From an uncultured Pelagibacteraceae bacterium (GTDB taxonomy: Bacteria > Pseudomonadota > Alphaproteobacteria > Pelagibacterales > Pelagibacteraceae), in NCBI GenBank assembly GCA_902635845.1, contig CACPPK010000007.1, forward strand, positions 1 to 48,618: a stretch of DNA of 48,618 nt. The letters are read 5' to 3'. Both the position numbers and the translations under genes were made by a program. Position 1 is the stretch's first letter, and every line of letters starts with the position of its first letter. Shown piece by piece: positions 26,410 through 35,177 of this stretch. The notes under the pieces are model-generated. The model had not been told where the DNA came from and ran no database searches. It worked only from the letters and a program-made list of their open reading frames with translations.

Positions 26410-27476
26410 TTTTTAGAAATTAATCTTTGTCTTAGATAATCAATAGGATAAGTTCGTCCATTTATATCACAGTGCCAAAAAGTCCATCCATTGCAACTTT
26501 CAGCTCCTAAAATAGTAGCTGCAACTTTGTGTATAGAACCCGCTGCTTGATTATGTTTTATACTACCATCAGCCATAATTCTGGCTGTTATTTTTTTCTT
26601 ATTATCAAAAATATTTGTACCAGGTTTAATTATTCCAAGTTCAACTAATGAACCAAAAGGAATTCTTGGTTTTGATCTATTATTTTTTAGCGTATCTAAC
26701 AAATCATCCTCAATAGGCTTTGTAGTTTTTAAGCGTTGTTCAGCAGCTTTAAAATAATTTTTTTCTTTTTCTATTCCGAAATAATTTCTTCCTAGTTTTT
26801 TTGCTACAGTAGCTGTTGTTCCTGATCCTAAAAAAGGATCAAGAATGAGGTCGTTTTTATTAGATGTAGCTAGTAAAATTCTATGTAAAAGTGCTTCTGG
26901 TTTTTGAGTGGAGTGAATTTTTTTTCCATCCTTTTTAAGTCTTTCAGATCCATTGCATATTGGAAGATCCCAATTAGATCTCATTTGCAAATCATCATTT
27001 AAACATTTTAAAGATTGATAATTGAATGTGTATTTCGATCTTTCATTTTTAGATGCCCATATTAAAGTTTCATGAGCGTTAGTAAAACGTGTTCCTCTAA
27101 AATTTGGCATAGGATTATTTTTATTCCAAATAACATCGTTTAAAATCCAGAAACCTAAATTTTGGATTGCCGTGCCAACTCTAAAAATATTATGGTAGCT
27201 TCCAATAACCCAAATTGCTCCATCTTTTTTTAAAATTCTTTTGCATTCACTAAGCCATTCATAAGTAAAATCATCATATTTTTTAAAATTTTCAAATTGA
27301 TCCCACTTATCATTTACCGCACTAACCTTTGATCTATCTGGTCTAGTTAATTCACTTTTTAATTGTAAGTTGTAAGGAGGATCTGCAAAAATTAAATCAA
27401 AAGTTTCACGTGGAATTTTTTTTAATTCTTCAAGACTATCTCCATTTATTATTTTATTTTTGAAACAAGTTTTCAT
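26406..27476 (-). CDS. ccrM: CcrM-type DNA adenine N6-methyltransferase (GANTC)
   Basis: Cell-cycle regulated methyltransferase of alphaproteobacteria, methylating adenine in GANTC. 356 residues, the CcrM length. The catalytic DPPY motif is residues 32-35 (FADPPYNLQLKSE); the SAM-binding DPFLGSGTT lies near 217-225 (beta-class order, DPPY first). The C-terminal 80-90-residue domain (LVELGIIKPGTNIF...NGWTFWHCDINGRTYPI) is the CcrM-specific extension found in the solitary enzyme. No restriction endonuclease accompanies it. The upstream 105 bases carry a promoter with GANTC sites. Confidence 0.94.
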   Translation of the reverse strand: MKTCFKNKIINGDSLEELKKIPRETFDLIFADPPYNLQLKSELTRPDRSKVSAVNDKWDQFENFKKYDDFTYEWLSECKRILKKDGAIWVIGSYHNIFRVGTAIQNLGFWILNDVIWNKNNPMPNFRGTRFTNAHETLIWASKNERSKYTFNYQSLKCLNDDLQMRSNWDLPICNGSERLKKDGKKIHSTQKPEALLHRILLATSNKNDLILDPFLGSGTTATVAKKLGRNYFGIEKEKNYFKAAEQRLKTTKPIEDDLLDTLKNNRSKPRIPFGSLVELGIIKPGTNIFDNKKKITARIMADGSIKHNQAAGSIHKVAATILGAESCNGWTFWHCDINGRTYPIDYLRQRLISKN

Positions 27477-27488
27477 TTGTAAAGATTA

Positions 27489-27517
27489 ATTAGACTCCAA
27501 AAGGATTCCACGGTCAA
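27489..27517 (-). promoter_or_regulatory. predicted ccrM promoter overlapping two GANTC sites
   Basis: On the minus strand TTGACC (27512-27517) and TCTAAT (27489-27494) are separated by exactly 17 bases, 5/6 matches to both consensus hexamers. One GANTC (27504-27508) lies in the spacer and another (27493-27497) overlaps the upstream edge of the -10 box. The -10 ends 12 bases before the ATG, so the leader is about 5 bases. A third GANTC is at 27538-27542. Confidence 0.6.
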
Positions 27518-27581
27518 CCTGAGATTGAAAAATTTTGGATTCAATTAGTGTTTCTTAATTAGAAGATAACTAGATGTAGTA

Positions 27582-28145
27582 TTAATTTATTTTAGATATT
27601 GGTGAAAAAGTTTTTCTATGATGTTTGGTAATACCTAATTTTTTCAACGCTTTTAAGTGCTGTTTTGTTCCGTACCCAAAGTTTTTATCCCAATCGTAAC
27701 CTTTATTTTTTTTTGATAAGGTGGTTATAAATTTATCTCTTGATACTTTTGCAATTATAGAGGCCGCCGAAATAGAAGGGACTTTTTTATCTCCTTTTAT
27801 AACTGATTTTAAATTATAATTTATTAATTCTGGAGTTTTGTTTCCATCTATCAAAACGTGTGTTGGTTTTTTCTTAAGTTTTTTGATAGCTCTTTTCATA
27901 GCTAGCAAACTTGCTTGTAGTATATTCAATTTTTCTATTTCTTTTACAGAAGCTTTACCTATAGACCAAGTAGAATTTTTTTTTATATATTTACATAGAT
28001 ACTCTCTCTCTTTTTTACTTAATGATTTTGAATCTTTTAATAATTTAGGATTAATTGATTTTTTTAAAATTACTGCTGAAGCATAAACAGGCCCAATCAA
28101 ACTTCCTCTACCAACCTCATCAACCCCAGCAATTACCTTCATCAA
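27582..28145 (-). CDS. rnhB: ribonuclease HII
   Basis: Cleaves at ribonucleotides embedded in DNA. 187 residues. The DEG motif is in AGVDEVGRGSLIGPVYASAV (6-25); a third acidic residue is in THVLIDGNKTP (about 94-104), and SAASIIAKVSRD (about 125-136) carries the family signature. The start has two consecutive ATGs, the first overlapping the udg stop by 4 bases; either could be used. Upstream of ccrM by 105 bases. Confidence 0.94.
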   Translation of the reverse strand: MMKVIAGVDEVGRGSLIGPVYASAVILKKSINPKLLKDSKSLSKKEREYLCKYIKKNSTWSIGKASVKEIEKLNILQASLLAMKRAIKKLKKKPTHVLIDGNKTPELINYNLKSVIKGDKKVPSISAASIIAKVSRDKFITTLSKKNKGYDWDKNFGYGTKQHLKALKKLGITKHHRKTFSPISKIN

Positions 28146-28861
28146 ATTTTTAACTTTAGATCTTTAATTTTGTCTCTAATTTTCTTTAAATCTTCCCATG
28201 AGTGTTTTTTATTTTCTGGAAAACGGATTAAATAAGATGGATTAAAAGTTATCATTAAAGGGAATGTTTTGTTTTTTAAAATCACTTCCTTCCAATGTCC
28301 TCTTTCAGTAGTTATTTTTTCACTTATTCCTGTTATAGCCTCCATTGCCGAACTACCCATCAAAACAATAATCTTTGGGTTTATAATCGATATATGCTCC
28401 TTCAAAAATACTGAGTATCTTTGAATTTCAGTTGAGGTTGGTTTTCTGTCATCAGGTGGTCTAAAATTGATTGCATAACTAGTGTAAATATTTTGTCTCT
28501 CAATATTAATGGCTATAAGCATTTTGTTTAGAAGTTCGCCAACTTCACCTCTAAATGGGACACCCAATTTTTCCTCTTCAGCCCCAGGAGACTCTCCAAT
28601 TAACATTAAAGGGCTATTTATATTTCCCTCACCTAAAATGATTTTGTCCGAATTTTCTTTCAATTTACAATTTTCAATTGAATTTATTTGATCTTTTAAA
28701 TTTTTTAGTAATTCTTCTTTATTAATTTGCAGGGTGCCATTGTTCGTTTCTAAAATATTAAATCTATTTATTGGCTTATCAGCGAATATAAATTTTGGCT
28801 CAATAGTATTAATTAGTTCTTGGTTTAATTTGGTATTTTGATTTATTACTTTTTTAGTCAT
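28142..28861 (-). CDS. uracil-DNA glycosylase, family 4-like, lacking Fe-S cysteines
   Basis: Removes uracil from DNA. 239 residues with a variable N-terminal 70 residues and the family 4 core: motif A GESPGAEEEKLGVPFRG (89-105), NFRPPDDRKPTSTE (132-145) and IIVLMGSSAMEA (164-175). Oddities: only one cysteine (Cys64) in the whole protein, whereas canonical family 4 enzymes use four for a 4Fe-4S cluster; and motif B reads FNPSYLIR (206-213), with Asn where a His is usual. The enzyme may be cluster-free, as seems common among alphaproteobacteria, but the motif B change makes activity worth testing. Overlaps rnhB by 4 bases. Confidence 0.85.
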   Translation of the reverse strand: MTKKVINQNTKLNQELINTIEPKFIFADKPINRFNILETNNGTLQINKEELLKNLKDQINSIENCKLKENSDKIILGEGNINSPLMLIGESPGAEEEKLGVPFRGEVGELLNKMLIAINIERQNIYTSYAINFRPPDDRKPTSTEIQRYSVFLKEHISIINPKIIVLMGSSAMEAITGISEKITTERGHWKEVILKNKTFPLMITFNPSYLIRFPENKKHSWEDLKKIRDKIKDLKLKI

Positions 28862-28866
28862 AGTAT
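28838..28866 (+). promoter_or_regulatory. possible promoter of the TPR protein gene
   Basis: TTGATT (28838-28843) and TAGTAT (28861-28866) have a 17-base spacing, 4/6 matches each. Almost all of it lies inside the divergent udg gene, because only 11 bases separate the two start codons. Confidence 0.3.
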
Positions 28867-28872
28867 GGTCAC

Positions 28873-30558
28873 ATGTTCCTAAAATTTCTAAAATTAGTAC
28901 TGTTAATATTCATATCTTATCAGACACCTTTGTATTCTAAAAGTGCTACTTTTAATGATTTTAACTCAAGAGATTTATCAAATTATTTTTCTGGAATTGT
29001 TGCATTTGAAAATCAAGATAATTCTGAAGCTTTAAAATTTTTTAACTTAACTAAAGTATTAATTAACAAACATGACAGTTATTTAAAAAGATATGTTAAC
29101 TCTTTAGTTTTAGATAACAAAGTACCTCAAGCAATTAATGTATTAAATAACAACGCAAACAAATCTAACTCAGATTTTTATGATGCTTATATAATTTTAT
29201 TAATTGACAGTTTAAAGAAAAATAATTTTAAAAAAGCTGATGAATATTTAACACAAAGTTTAAAATTTCAAGATGAAGATAGGATAAAACTAGTTATATT
29301 TGAAACTCTAAAACAGTACATTTATACATTTAAAAATAAAAAAATATTAGATAACAAAAAAAATTTTGGAAACCTGTCTCTTATAGCCGAGACATTCCAA
29401 AGATGTTATATTGAGGATAAAAGAACTTCATCATTTTTTCTTAATTTAATAAATAATCAACAAGGCGACTATTCAAGATACATTTTCTTTTATCTTAATC
29501 ATTTAATTGATAACAATAAATTAAATGAAGCAAGATTAGTTGTTGAACAAATTGATTATATAAATTCAACACTTTTACTTTCACAAAGTAAAAGTTGGGT
29601 AGACAAAGAAAAATTCGATGATTTTGGAAAAATTTTTTCATGCAAAGATCATAATGATCTTGTAAGTGAGTTTTTATTTTTAATCTCTAATCTTTATTCT
29701 TCTCAGGATAATTTTGAGAAATCAAATTTTTACTTAAATTTATCAAACTATTTAAATCCTAAGTTTGAATTTAATCTGTCATTGGTTGCAGAAAATTTTT
29801 ATCTTAATGATGAATTTGATAAAGTACAAAGGATCTTAAAAAACTTTAAAAAAGAAGATGAATTTTATTATTGGTTTAGATTAAAAAAAGAAGCTCAAAT
29901 AATAATTCAAGAGCAGGATTATGATAATGGAATTAAATACATAGATTCAAAATTAAATAAAATTGAAAATCCAAATATAAAAATGATTTTTGATTTAGCA
30001 AATTTTTATAAGAATTCTAAAAATTATGAAAAGGCAATAGATCGTTATACAGAAATTATTTTAACACTGGATGACAATTCACTTATTAAATCAGATGTAT
30101 TGTATCGTAGAGGTGGTAGCTATGAGAGAATGGGAAATTATGAAAAGTCAGATGAAGATTTATTGCATGCGCTTAAAATTGATCCTAGTGATGCATATAT
30201 TTTGAATTATCTTGCTTACTCCTGGTTGGAGCGTGATTATAAAATTAATGAAGCAATGGATATGTTGAAAACAGCATATGATTTAAAAAGCAATGATCCA
30301 TATATTATTGACTCAATTGGGTGGGCGTATTTTTTAATAGAGGATTATCTAGAAGCAGAAAAGTATTTAAAAAGAGCTGTAGAATTAATGCCAGATGATC
30401 CAATCGTGAATGATCATTATGGAGACATTTTATGGAAATTAAATCGAAAAATTCAAGCAAGATATTTTTGGAATAACGTATTAACTTTTGATGACACCGA
30501 AGACGATATGAGAGAAAAAATCAATATTAAAGTAATTGAGGGTCTTAAAAATTCCTAA
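28873..30558 (+). CDS. exported tetratricopeptide-repeat protein
   Basis: 561 residues with an N-terminal signal peptide (MFLKFLKLVLLIFISYQTPLYS). Tetratricopeptide repeats are clearest in the C-terminal half: KNYEKAIDRYTEIIL (about 383-397), GNYEKSDEDLLHALKIDPSD, YLAYSWLERDYKINEAMDML and EDYLEAEKYLKRAVELMPDD (about 490-509), with degenerate helical repeats earlier. TPRs mediate protein interactions; the partner is unknown. A TPR protein next to ispE recurs in alphaproteobacteria, which supports its reality but not a function. ispE follows with no gap. Confidence 0.85.
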   Translation: MFLKFLKLVLLIFISYQTPLYSKSATFNDFNSRDLSNYFSGIVAFENQDNSEALKFFNLTKVLINKHDSYLKRYVNSLVLDNKVPQAINVLNNNANKSNSDFYDAYIILLIDSLKKNNFKKADEYLTQSLKFQDEDRIKLVIFETLKQYIYTFKNKKILDNKKNFGNLSLIAETFQRCYIEDKRTSSFFLNLINNQQGDYSRYIFFYLNHLIDNNKLNEARLVVEQIDYINSTLLLSQSKSWVDKEKFDDFGKIFSCKDHNDLVSEFLFLISNLYSSQDNFEKSNFYLNLSNYLNPKFEFNLSLVAENFYLNDEFDKVQRILKNFKKEDEFYYWFRLKKEAQIIIQEQDYDNGIKYIDSKLNKIENPNIKMIFDLANFYKNSKNYEKAIDRYTEIILTLDDNSLIKSDVLYRRGGSYERMGNYEKSDEDLLHALKIDPSDAYILNYLAYSWLERDYKINEAMDMLKTAYDLKSNDPYIIDSIGWAYFLIEDYLEAEKYLKRAVELMPDDPIVNDHYGDILWKLNRKIQARYFWNNVLTFDDTEDDMREKINIKVIEGLKNS

Positions 30559-31404
30559 ATGAAAATTAATAAAATTAAATCTAATGCAAAGTTAAATTTA
30601 GCACTAAATATCACTGGAAAAAAAAAGGTTTTACATAAAATTGAGAGTATAATTGGTTTCTTAGATTTACATGATGTTATTTCGATAAATCAACATAATG
30701 GAAAAAAACACCATATTTCTTTTTATGGAAAGTTTTCTAAAAATATTGGAAAAAAAAATACTGTTCAAAAATTATTTCAGATACTAGATAAAGAAAATTT
30801 ATTAAAAAATAAAAAATTCAAAGTTAAAATTAAAAAATTAATCCCTCAAGAAGCTGGGTTGGGTGGGGGATCGATGAATGCAGCTAGTGTGTTTAATTAT
30901 TTGGTTAAAAAAAAAATTATTAATCCTAATTATCAAAAAACTCGAAGTATCTGCGACTTGGTTGGTTCCGATGTTATTCTGGGAACCATTTCATCTAGCT
31001 GTGTGTTGTCATCAGGTGGTAGAATAAAAAAGGTTTATAATACTCCAAAATATTACTCTACTTTAGTAAAGCCTGATTTTGGGTGCTCAACTAAAAAAAT
31101 ATACTCAGCAGTTCGAAAGTATACAAAATCAAAATATAACAAACCTAAAAAAAACATGTTTGGAGTGAAATATTTGATTAATCAACAAAATGCCCTTGAA
31201 ACAATAGCACTCAAAAAATATCCAAAACTTAAAAAAATAAAGTTGTTATTAGAAAGTATAAATAATCCATTATTTGTAAGAATGACCGGTTCAGGATCAA
31301 CAATTGTTGCCTATTATAATTCATTAAAGAGTTGTAAATTGGCAAAAGCTAAATTTAAAAGAAAATATAAAAATTATTGGTGTGTTACAGCAAAAACTAT
31401 ATGA
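30559..31404 (+). CDS. ispE: 4-diphosphocytidyl-2-C-methyl-D-erythritol kinase
   Basis: GHMP kinase of the MEP isoprenoid pathway. 281 residues. The N-terminal NAKLNLALNITGKK binds substrate; the GHMP phosphate loop PQEAGLGGGSMNAASV lies near 94-109; the C-terminal MTGSGSTIVAYY (about 245-256) is the family's third motif. Very lysine-rich. It starts immediately at the TPR gene stop and runs toward tRNA-Gln 33 bases downstream. Together with ispH at 13009, two of the MEP enzymes are here. Confidence 0.95.
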   Translation: MKINKIKSNAKLNLALNITGKKKVLHKIESIIGFLDLHDVISINQHNGKKHHISFYGKFSKNIGKKNTVQKLFQILDKENLLKNKKFKVKIKKLIPQEAGLGGGSMNAASVFNYLVKKKIINPNYQKTRSICDLVGSDVILGTISSSCVLSSGGRIKKVYNTPKYYSTLVKPDFGCSTKKIYSAVRKYTKSKYNKPKKNMFGVKYLINQQNALETIALKKYPKLKKIKLLLESINNPLFVRMTGSGSTIVAYYNSLKSCKLAKAKFKRKYKNYWCVTAKTI

Positions 31405-31437
31405 ATTTTATATTTTTATGTTATAGGAAGCTAGTAT

Positions 31438-31511
31438 TGGGGCGTAGCCAAGCGGTAAGGCACGGGTTTTTGGTACCTGCATCCTAGGTTCGAATCCTAG
31501 CGCCCCAGCCA
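31438..31511 (+). tRNA. tRNA-Gln (UUG anticodon)
   Basis: A complete cloverleaf of 74 bases: acceptor TGGGGCG pairs perfectly with CGCCCCA (31501-31507), D stem GCC/GGC, anticodon stem CGGGT/ACCTG with loop TTTTGGT placing anticodon TTG at 31470-31472, T stem CTAGG/CCTAG with TTCGAAT loop. The 3' GCCA (31508-31511) means CCA is genome-encoded. Only three bases separate it from the cca start codon, so tRNA processing and cca mRNA 5'-end formation are probably linked. Confidence 0.97.
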
Positions 31512-31514
31512 TTT

Positions 31515-32789
31515 ATGAAAAATTTTTTAGATAAATTTTTTTCCCGATCAAAAAATCTTGATTATATCAGTCAAAATTTAAAACAAATTACTTTAACAAC
31601 ACCAGCAAATAAAATTTTTGAAGCAATTAATAATTTTTCAGAGAAAAGTGAAATTAGATATGTGGGTGGTTGCGTAAGAAAGGTGATAAAAAAAGAAAAT
31701 GTTGATGATATTGACCTAGCAACAAATTTAACTCCTCCGGAAGTTTGTGAGGCTCTTAAAAACAAACAAATAAGTTATTACGAAACAGCAATTGAACACG
31801 GAACTATAACTGCAATAATTGATGAATATAAATATGAAATTACTTCTTTAAGGAAGGACGTCTCAACTGATGGAAGACATGCTGAAGTAGAATTCTCTTT
31901 AGATTGGAAGGAAGATGCCTCTAGAAGGGATTTTACTATCAATTCAATTTATGCAGATGGAGATGGTAATTTATTTGATCCATTTAACGGTAAAAAAGAT
32001 TTGGAGGAGGGTTATATTAATTTTATTGGTAATGTGGAAAAAAGAATTCAAGAAGATTATTTGCGTATTTTAAGGTATTTAAGATTTTATTTAAATTACT
32101 CAAATCACAAGCACCGGTCAGAAATAATAAAAAATATAAAAAAAAATATTGATGGAATTTCAAATATATCATCTGAAAGATTAATCGATGAACTAAAAAA
32201 AATAACTAGTTCAAATGGATTTTTAAAACTCTTTAAAGATAAAGAAAGTTTAGAACTCATAGAAATAATTTTCCCTCAATTAAAGAATATTAAAAATTTT
32301 AAAAAACAAAATTCTTATGCAGCAGAGAATTTTTTAAAAATTGACTTTATATTCTTAATTGCACTTTTAGTGATTGATGGGACTGATAATGCTGATTATT
32401 TTCTTTATAAATTTAAAATATCTAACAAAGATAAGAAAAGACTAAAAATGATAGATCTTTTTTATAGAGAAAAAGTAACTTTAAACAACTTTACAGAGAA
32501 AAACTTGAATAAATTTTTTTATTTTAATGGGCGACAGGCTGTAATAGATATAATTAATTTTAAAATATTTATCTCAAATAAAGTAGAAAAAAAACTAATC
32601 AAACTATTAGATACTTATAAAGAGAAAGTAATTCCAACTTTGCCAATAGGGGCTGATCTATTAATGTCTAAATTTCAAATTCCTGAGGGTAAAGCTTTAG
32701 GTGATAAATTAAAAAGGATAGAAGAAACTTGGGTTCAAAATGGATTTCAAATTTCAGATAAGCAAGTACAACAAATAGTTAAAAGTTAA
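31515..32789 (+). CDS. cca: CCA tRNA nucleotidyltransferase / poly(A) polymerase family
   Basis: Class II nucleotidyltransferase that builds or repairs the tRNA 3' CCA. 424 residues. The signature [21 protein letters not shown] (about 51-71) contains the metal-binding DID; note the usual GGxVRD has Lys in place of Asp here. [16 protein letters not shown] (about 135-150) and [14 protein letters not shown] (about 183-196) are further motifs. There is no C-terminal HD domain. The start codon is three bases after tRNA-Gln. CCA-adding enzymes and poly(A) polymerases are hard to separate by sequence. The stop shares a TTAA with convergent greA. Confidence 0.9.
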   Translation: MKNFLDKFFSRSKNLDYISQNLKQITLTTPANKIFEAINNFSEKSEIRYVGGCVRKVIKKENVDDIDLATNLTPPEVCEALKNKQISYYETAIEHGTITAIIDEYKYEITSLRKDVSTDGRHAEVEFSLDWKEDASRRDFTINSIYADGDGNLFDPFNGKKDLEEGYINFIGNVEKRIQEDYLRILRYLRFYLNYSNHKHRSEIIKNIKKNIDGISNISSERLIDELKKITSSNGFLKLFKDKESLELIEIIFPQLKNIKNFKKQNSYAAENFLKIDFIFLIALLVIDGTDNADYFLYKFKISNKDKKRLKMIDLFYREKVTLNNFTEKNLNKFFYFNGRQAVIDIINFKIFISNKVEKKLIKLLDTYKEKVIPTLPIGADLLMSKFQIPEGKALGDKLKRIEETWVQNGFQISDKQVQQIVKS

Positions 32790-33262
32790 ATATATTTAAC
32801 GTCTTTAATTTCAAAATTTTTCACACCAGAGGGTGTATTTATTTCAACTAAATCACTTTTATTTTTTCCAATCAAACCTTTGCCAATTGGTGATTGAAAA
32901 AAAATTAGTTTTTGTTTTAAATCTGCCTCATCTCTTCCAACAATTTTATAATTAATTTTTTCACTAGTATCTAAATCTTCTAAATAAACTGTAGATCCAA
33001 AAATTACTTTTCCTTCATTGTTAAGTTTTGTAACGTCAATAACATTTGCTCTTGCAATAATATCGTTAATTTCTGTAATTCTTCCCTCGTTATGAGATTG
33101 TTCCTCTTTAGCTGCATGATATTCAGCATTTTCTTTAAGGTCTCCATGGGATCTCGCTTCAGCAATTGCAGCTACTATCTCAGGTCTTTTTTTTTCTTTT
33201 AAAAAAACTAATTCTTCTTTTAGTTTATTTAATCCGTTTAATGTTATTGGTTCTTTTTCCAC
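32786..33262 (-). CDS. greA: transcription elongation factor GreA
   Basis: Rescues backtracked RNA polymerase by stimulating transcript cleavage. From the GTG at 33262 the product is 158 residues, the canonical GreA length; an in-frame TTG at 33283 would overlap hemF. N-terminal coiled coil with [26 protein letters not shown] (about 29-54) bearing the acidic tip, C-terminal FKBP-like domain with [13 protein letters not shown] and ETPSG-like [12 protein letters not shown] lies about 9 bases ahead of the GTG. Confidence 0.94.
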   Translation of the reverse strand: MEKEPITLNGLNKLKEELVFLKEKKRPEIVAAIAEARSHGDLKENAEYHAAKEEQSHNEGRITEINDIIARANVIDVTKLNNEGKVIFGSTVYLEDLDTSEKINYKIVGRDEADLKQKLIFFQSPIGKGLIGKNKSDLVEINTPSGVKNFEIKDVKYI

Positions 33263-33266
33263 TTTT

Positions 33267-34094
33267 TTATTTCCATTTTGCAATAGGAGGTAATGACATT
33301 AAAATTCCTTCAACATTACCACCAGTTTGTAGCCCAAATTTAGTTCCTCTATCATAGAGCAAATTAAATTCTGCGTATCGACCCCTTTTAATATACTGAA
33401 ACTCTTTATCTTTTAAAGTCCATTTTCTTTTTATTTTTTTTTTAATTATTTCATTAAATAGCATTTGAAATGTAACACCTACATCTCTTATAAATTTAAA
33501 ATCATTTTCAAAATTATCATTTTTATAGTCAAAAAATATTCCACCTATACCTCTTGCCTCTTTTCTGTGAGGTAGATAAAAGTATTCATCGCACCACTTT
33601 TTATATTTTTTATAATAATTTTTATTATGTCTATCGCACATTGCTTTTAATATTTTATGAAAGTTTTTCTTCTCTTTTTCATCTTTTATTGCTGGGGTTA
33701 TATCCATTCCTCCACCAAACCAATTCTTTGTTGTACAAATAAATCTGGTATTAAAATGCATTGCAGGAATAAGGGGATTTTGCATGTGCATAACTATTGA
33801 TATTCCTGATGCCCAAAATCTAGGATCTTTACTTGCGCCTGGTATATTCTTTTGAAATTGCTTAGGAAATTTTCCATAAACTTTTGAAAAATTTACTCCT
33901 ACTTTTTCAAAAATTTTTCCATTTTTAAGAATTCTATATTCACCACCACCCTCATCTTTTTTATTACTTCTTTTCCAACAAGTTGATTGAAAATTTAATT
34001 TGTTTTTTTCAATTTTTAAAATGTCGTCGCATATTGCATTTTGTAATAGCCTAAACCAGTTACTTGCTAAGTCTTTTTTGATTGAAATGTCCAT
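33267..34094 (-). CDS. hemF: oxygen-dependent coproporphyrinogen III oxidase
   Basis: Oxidative decarboxylase of heme synthesis converting coproporphyrinogen III to protoporphyrinogen IX with O2. 275 residues. The conserved core includes [20 protein letters not shown] (about 98-117, catalytic histidine), [12 protein letters not shown] (about 123-134) and the C-terminal [28 protein letters not shown]. The oxygen-dependent form fits an obligate aerobe supplying heme to the cytochromes encoded nearby. TrmL lies one base upstream. Confidence 0.96.
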   Translation of the reverse strand: MDISIKKDLASNWFRLLQNAICDDILKIEKNKLNFQSTCWKRSNKKDEGGGEYRILKNGKIFEKVGVNFSKVYGKFPKQFQKNIPGASKDPRFWASGISIVMHMQNPLIPAMHFNTRFICTTKNWFGGGMDITPAIKDEKEKKNFHKILKAMCDRHNKNYYKKYKKWCDEYFYLPHRKEARGIGGIFFDYKNDNFENDFKFIRDVGVTFQMLFNEIIKKKIKRKWTLKDKEFQYIKRGRYAEFNLLYDRGTKFGLQTGGNVEGILMSLPPIAKWK

Positions 34095-34095
34095 T

Positions 34096-34569
34096 TTATA
34101 TTAATTCTATTTGACGCAAACTTTCTGCCAAAACAATGGCAACAGAAGATGAAATATTAAGAGATCTTACTTGGTTATTCATTGGTATTTTCAAACGATT
34201 TTTAATTACTTTATGAACCTTTTCGGGTACCCCAGCACTTTCTCTGCCAAACAAAATAGTATCATCAGGCTTAAATTTAAATTTAGTATAATTTATTGAA
34301 CCCTTAGTTGTCATTAATACGATTCTCTGTTTCTTCTTTGCCTCAAAAAATTTTTCTGAACTTTGATAAAACTCTATTTGACTAAAGTCCATATAGTCCA
34401 TAACCACTCTTTTAAAGCGTTTGTCTGATAATAGAAAGCCACATGGTTCAATTATTTCTAATTTAGCACCCAAACAAGCACAGGTTCTTATTATTGCAGC
34501 AGTATTCTGAGGTATATCAGGCTCATACAAAGCTATTTTGGGTCCTAAAATTGTTGAATTCTGTGTCAT
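34096..34569 (-). CDS. trmL: tRNA (cytidine/uridine-34 2'-O)-methyltransferase
   Basis: SPOUT methyltransferase modifying the wobble ribose of tRNA-Leu isoacceptors. 157 residues, the minimal SPOUT length of TrmL. Seen are PDIPQNTAAIIRTCACLGA (18-36), the SAM-binding TILFGRESAGVPEKVH (about 114-129), and the knot RSLNISSSVAIVLAES (about 138-153). Divergent from petA over 92 bases. Confidence 0.93.
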   Translation of the reverse strand: MTQNSTILGPKIALYEPDIPQNTAAIIRTCACLGAKLEIIEPCGFLLSDKRFKRVVMDYMDFSQIEFYQSSEKFFEAKKKQRIVLMTTKGSINYTKFKFKPDDTILFGRESAGVPEKVHKVIKNRLKIPMNNQVRSLNISSSVAIVLAESLRQIELI

Positions 34570-34615
34570 TCTTTCAGTAGTAAAATAATTATTTTATATT
34601 ATATGAATTCGTATA

Positions 34616-34644
34616 TTAACTATTTTAAATCAAAAAGAGATAAT
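34616..34644 (+). promoter_or_regulatory. possible promoter of petABC
   Basis: TTAACT (34616-34621) and GATAAT (34639-34644) are 17 bases apart (4/6 and 5/6 matches), 17 bases ahead of the petA GTG start. The rest of this 92-base spacer is AT-rich with a near-palindrome around GAATTC at 34605-34610. No clear ribosome-binding site is visible. Confidence 0.35.
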
Positions 34645-34661
34645 AATAAAAGCTACTAAAA

Positions 34662-35171
34662 GTGTCTGAAAAAAAAACAAAAAGAAGAGATTTTTTATTT
34701 ACGGCTACTACAGCAGTAGGAGCTGTTGGTGCAGCTGCAGTAGTGTGGCCAATGATAGATCAAATGAATCCAGACGCTTCTGTTAAAGCATTAGCTAGCA
34801 CAGAAGTTGATGTAAGTGCATTAACACCAGGAAATACATTAACTGTTTTGTGGAGAGGTAAACCAGTATTTATAAGAAGAAGAACTCAAGAAGAAATTGA
34901 TGAAGCAAGATCTGTCAAGATGGAGGATTTAATTCACCCTGAAAAAGACGAAGATAGAGCAAAAAACCCTGAGTGGCTTGTTATGTTAGGTGTATGTACC
35001 CACCTTGGATGTGTACCTCTAAATGATAAGGGCGATTATAATGGTTGGTTCTGTCCATGTCATGGATCTCATTATGATACTTCCGGAAGAATTAGAAAAG
35101 GACCAGCACCTTGGAATATGGAAGTGCCTAAATACGAATTTGTTAATGCAAATACAATTAAAATCGGATAA
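34662..35171 (+). CDS. petA: ubiquinol-cytochrome c reductase Rieske iron-sulfur subunit
   Basis: Takes electrons from ubiquinol and passes them to cytochrome c1. 169 residues from a GTG start. The N-terminus has a Tat-type twin-arginine motif RRDFLF (8-13) and one membrane helix (about 14-30). The 2Fe-2S ligands are Cys112 and His114 in VCTHLGCVP and Cys131 and His134 in CPCHGSHYD, with Cys117/Cys133 for the disulfide. First gene of petABC. Confidence 0.96.
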   Translation: MSEKKTKRRDFLFTATTAVGAVGAAAVVWPMIDQMNPDASVKALASTEVDVSALTPGNTLTVLWRGKPVFIRRRTQEEIDEARSVKMEDLIHPEKDEDRAKNPEWLVMLGVCTHLGCVPLNDKGDYNGWFCPCHGSHYDTSGRIRKGPAPWNMEVPKYEFVNANTIKIG

Positions 35172-35177
35172 AGAAAA

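Noticed and set aside
33263..33283. TTG start for greA overlapping hemF by 17 bases
   Set aside because: The GTG at 33262 gives exactly the usual 158-residue GreA and has a GGA at suitable distance.
34600..34615. Near-palindrome around GAATTC upstream of petA
   Set aside because: It is imperfect and of a size expected by chance in an AT-rich spacer; there is no second copy to support an operator.
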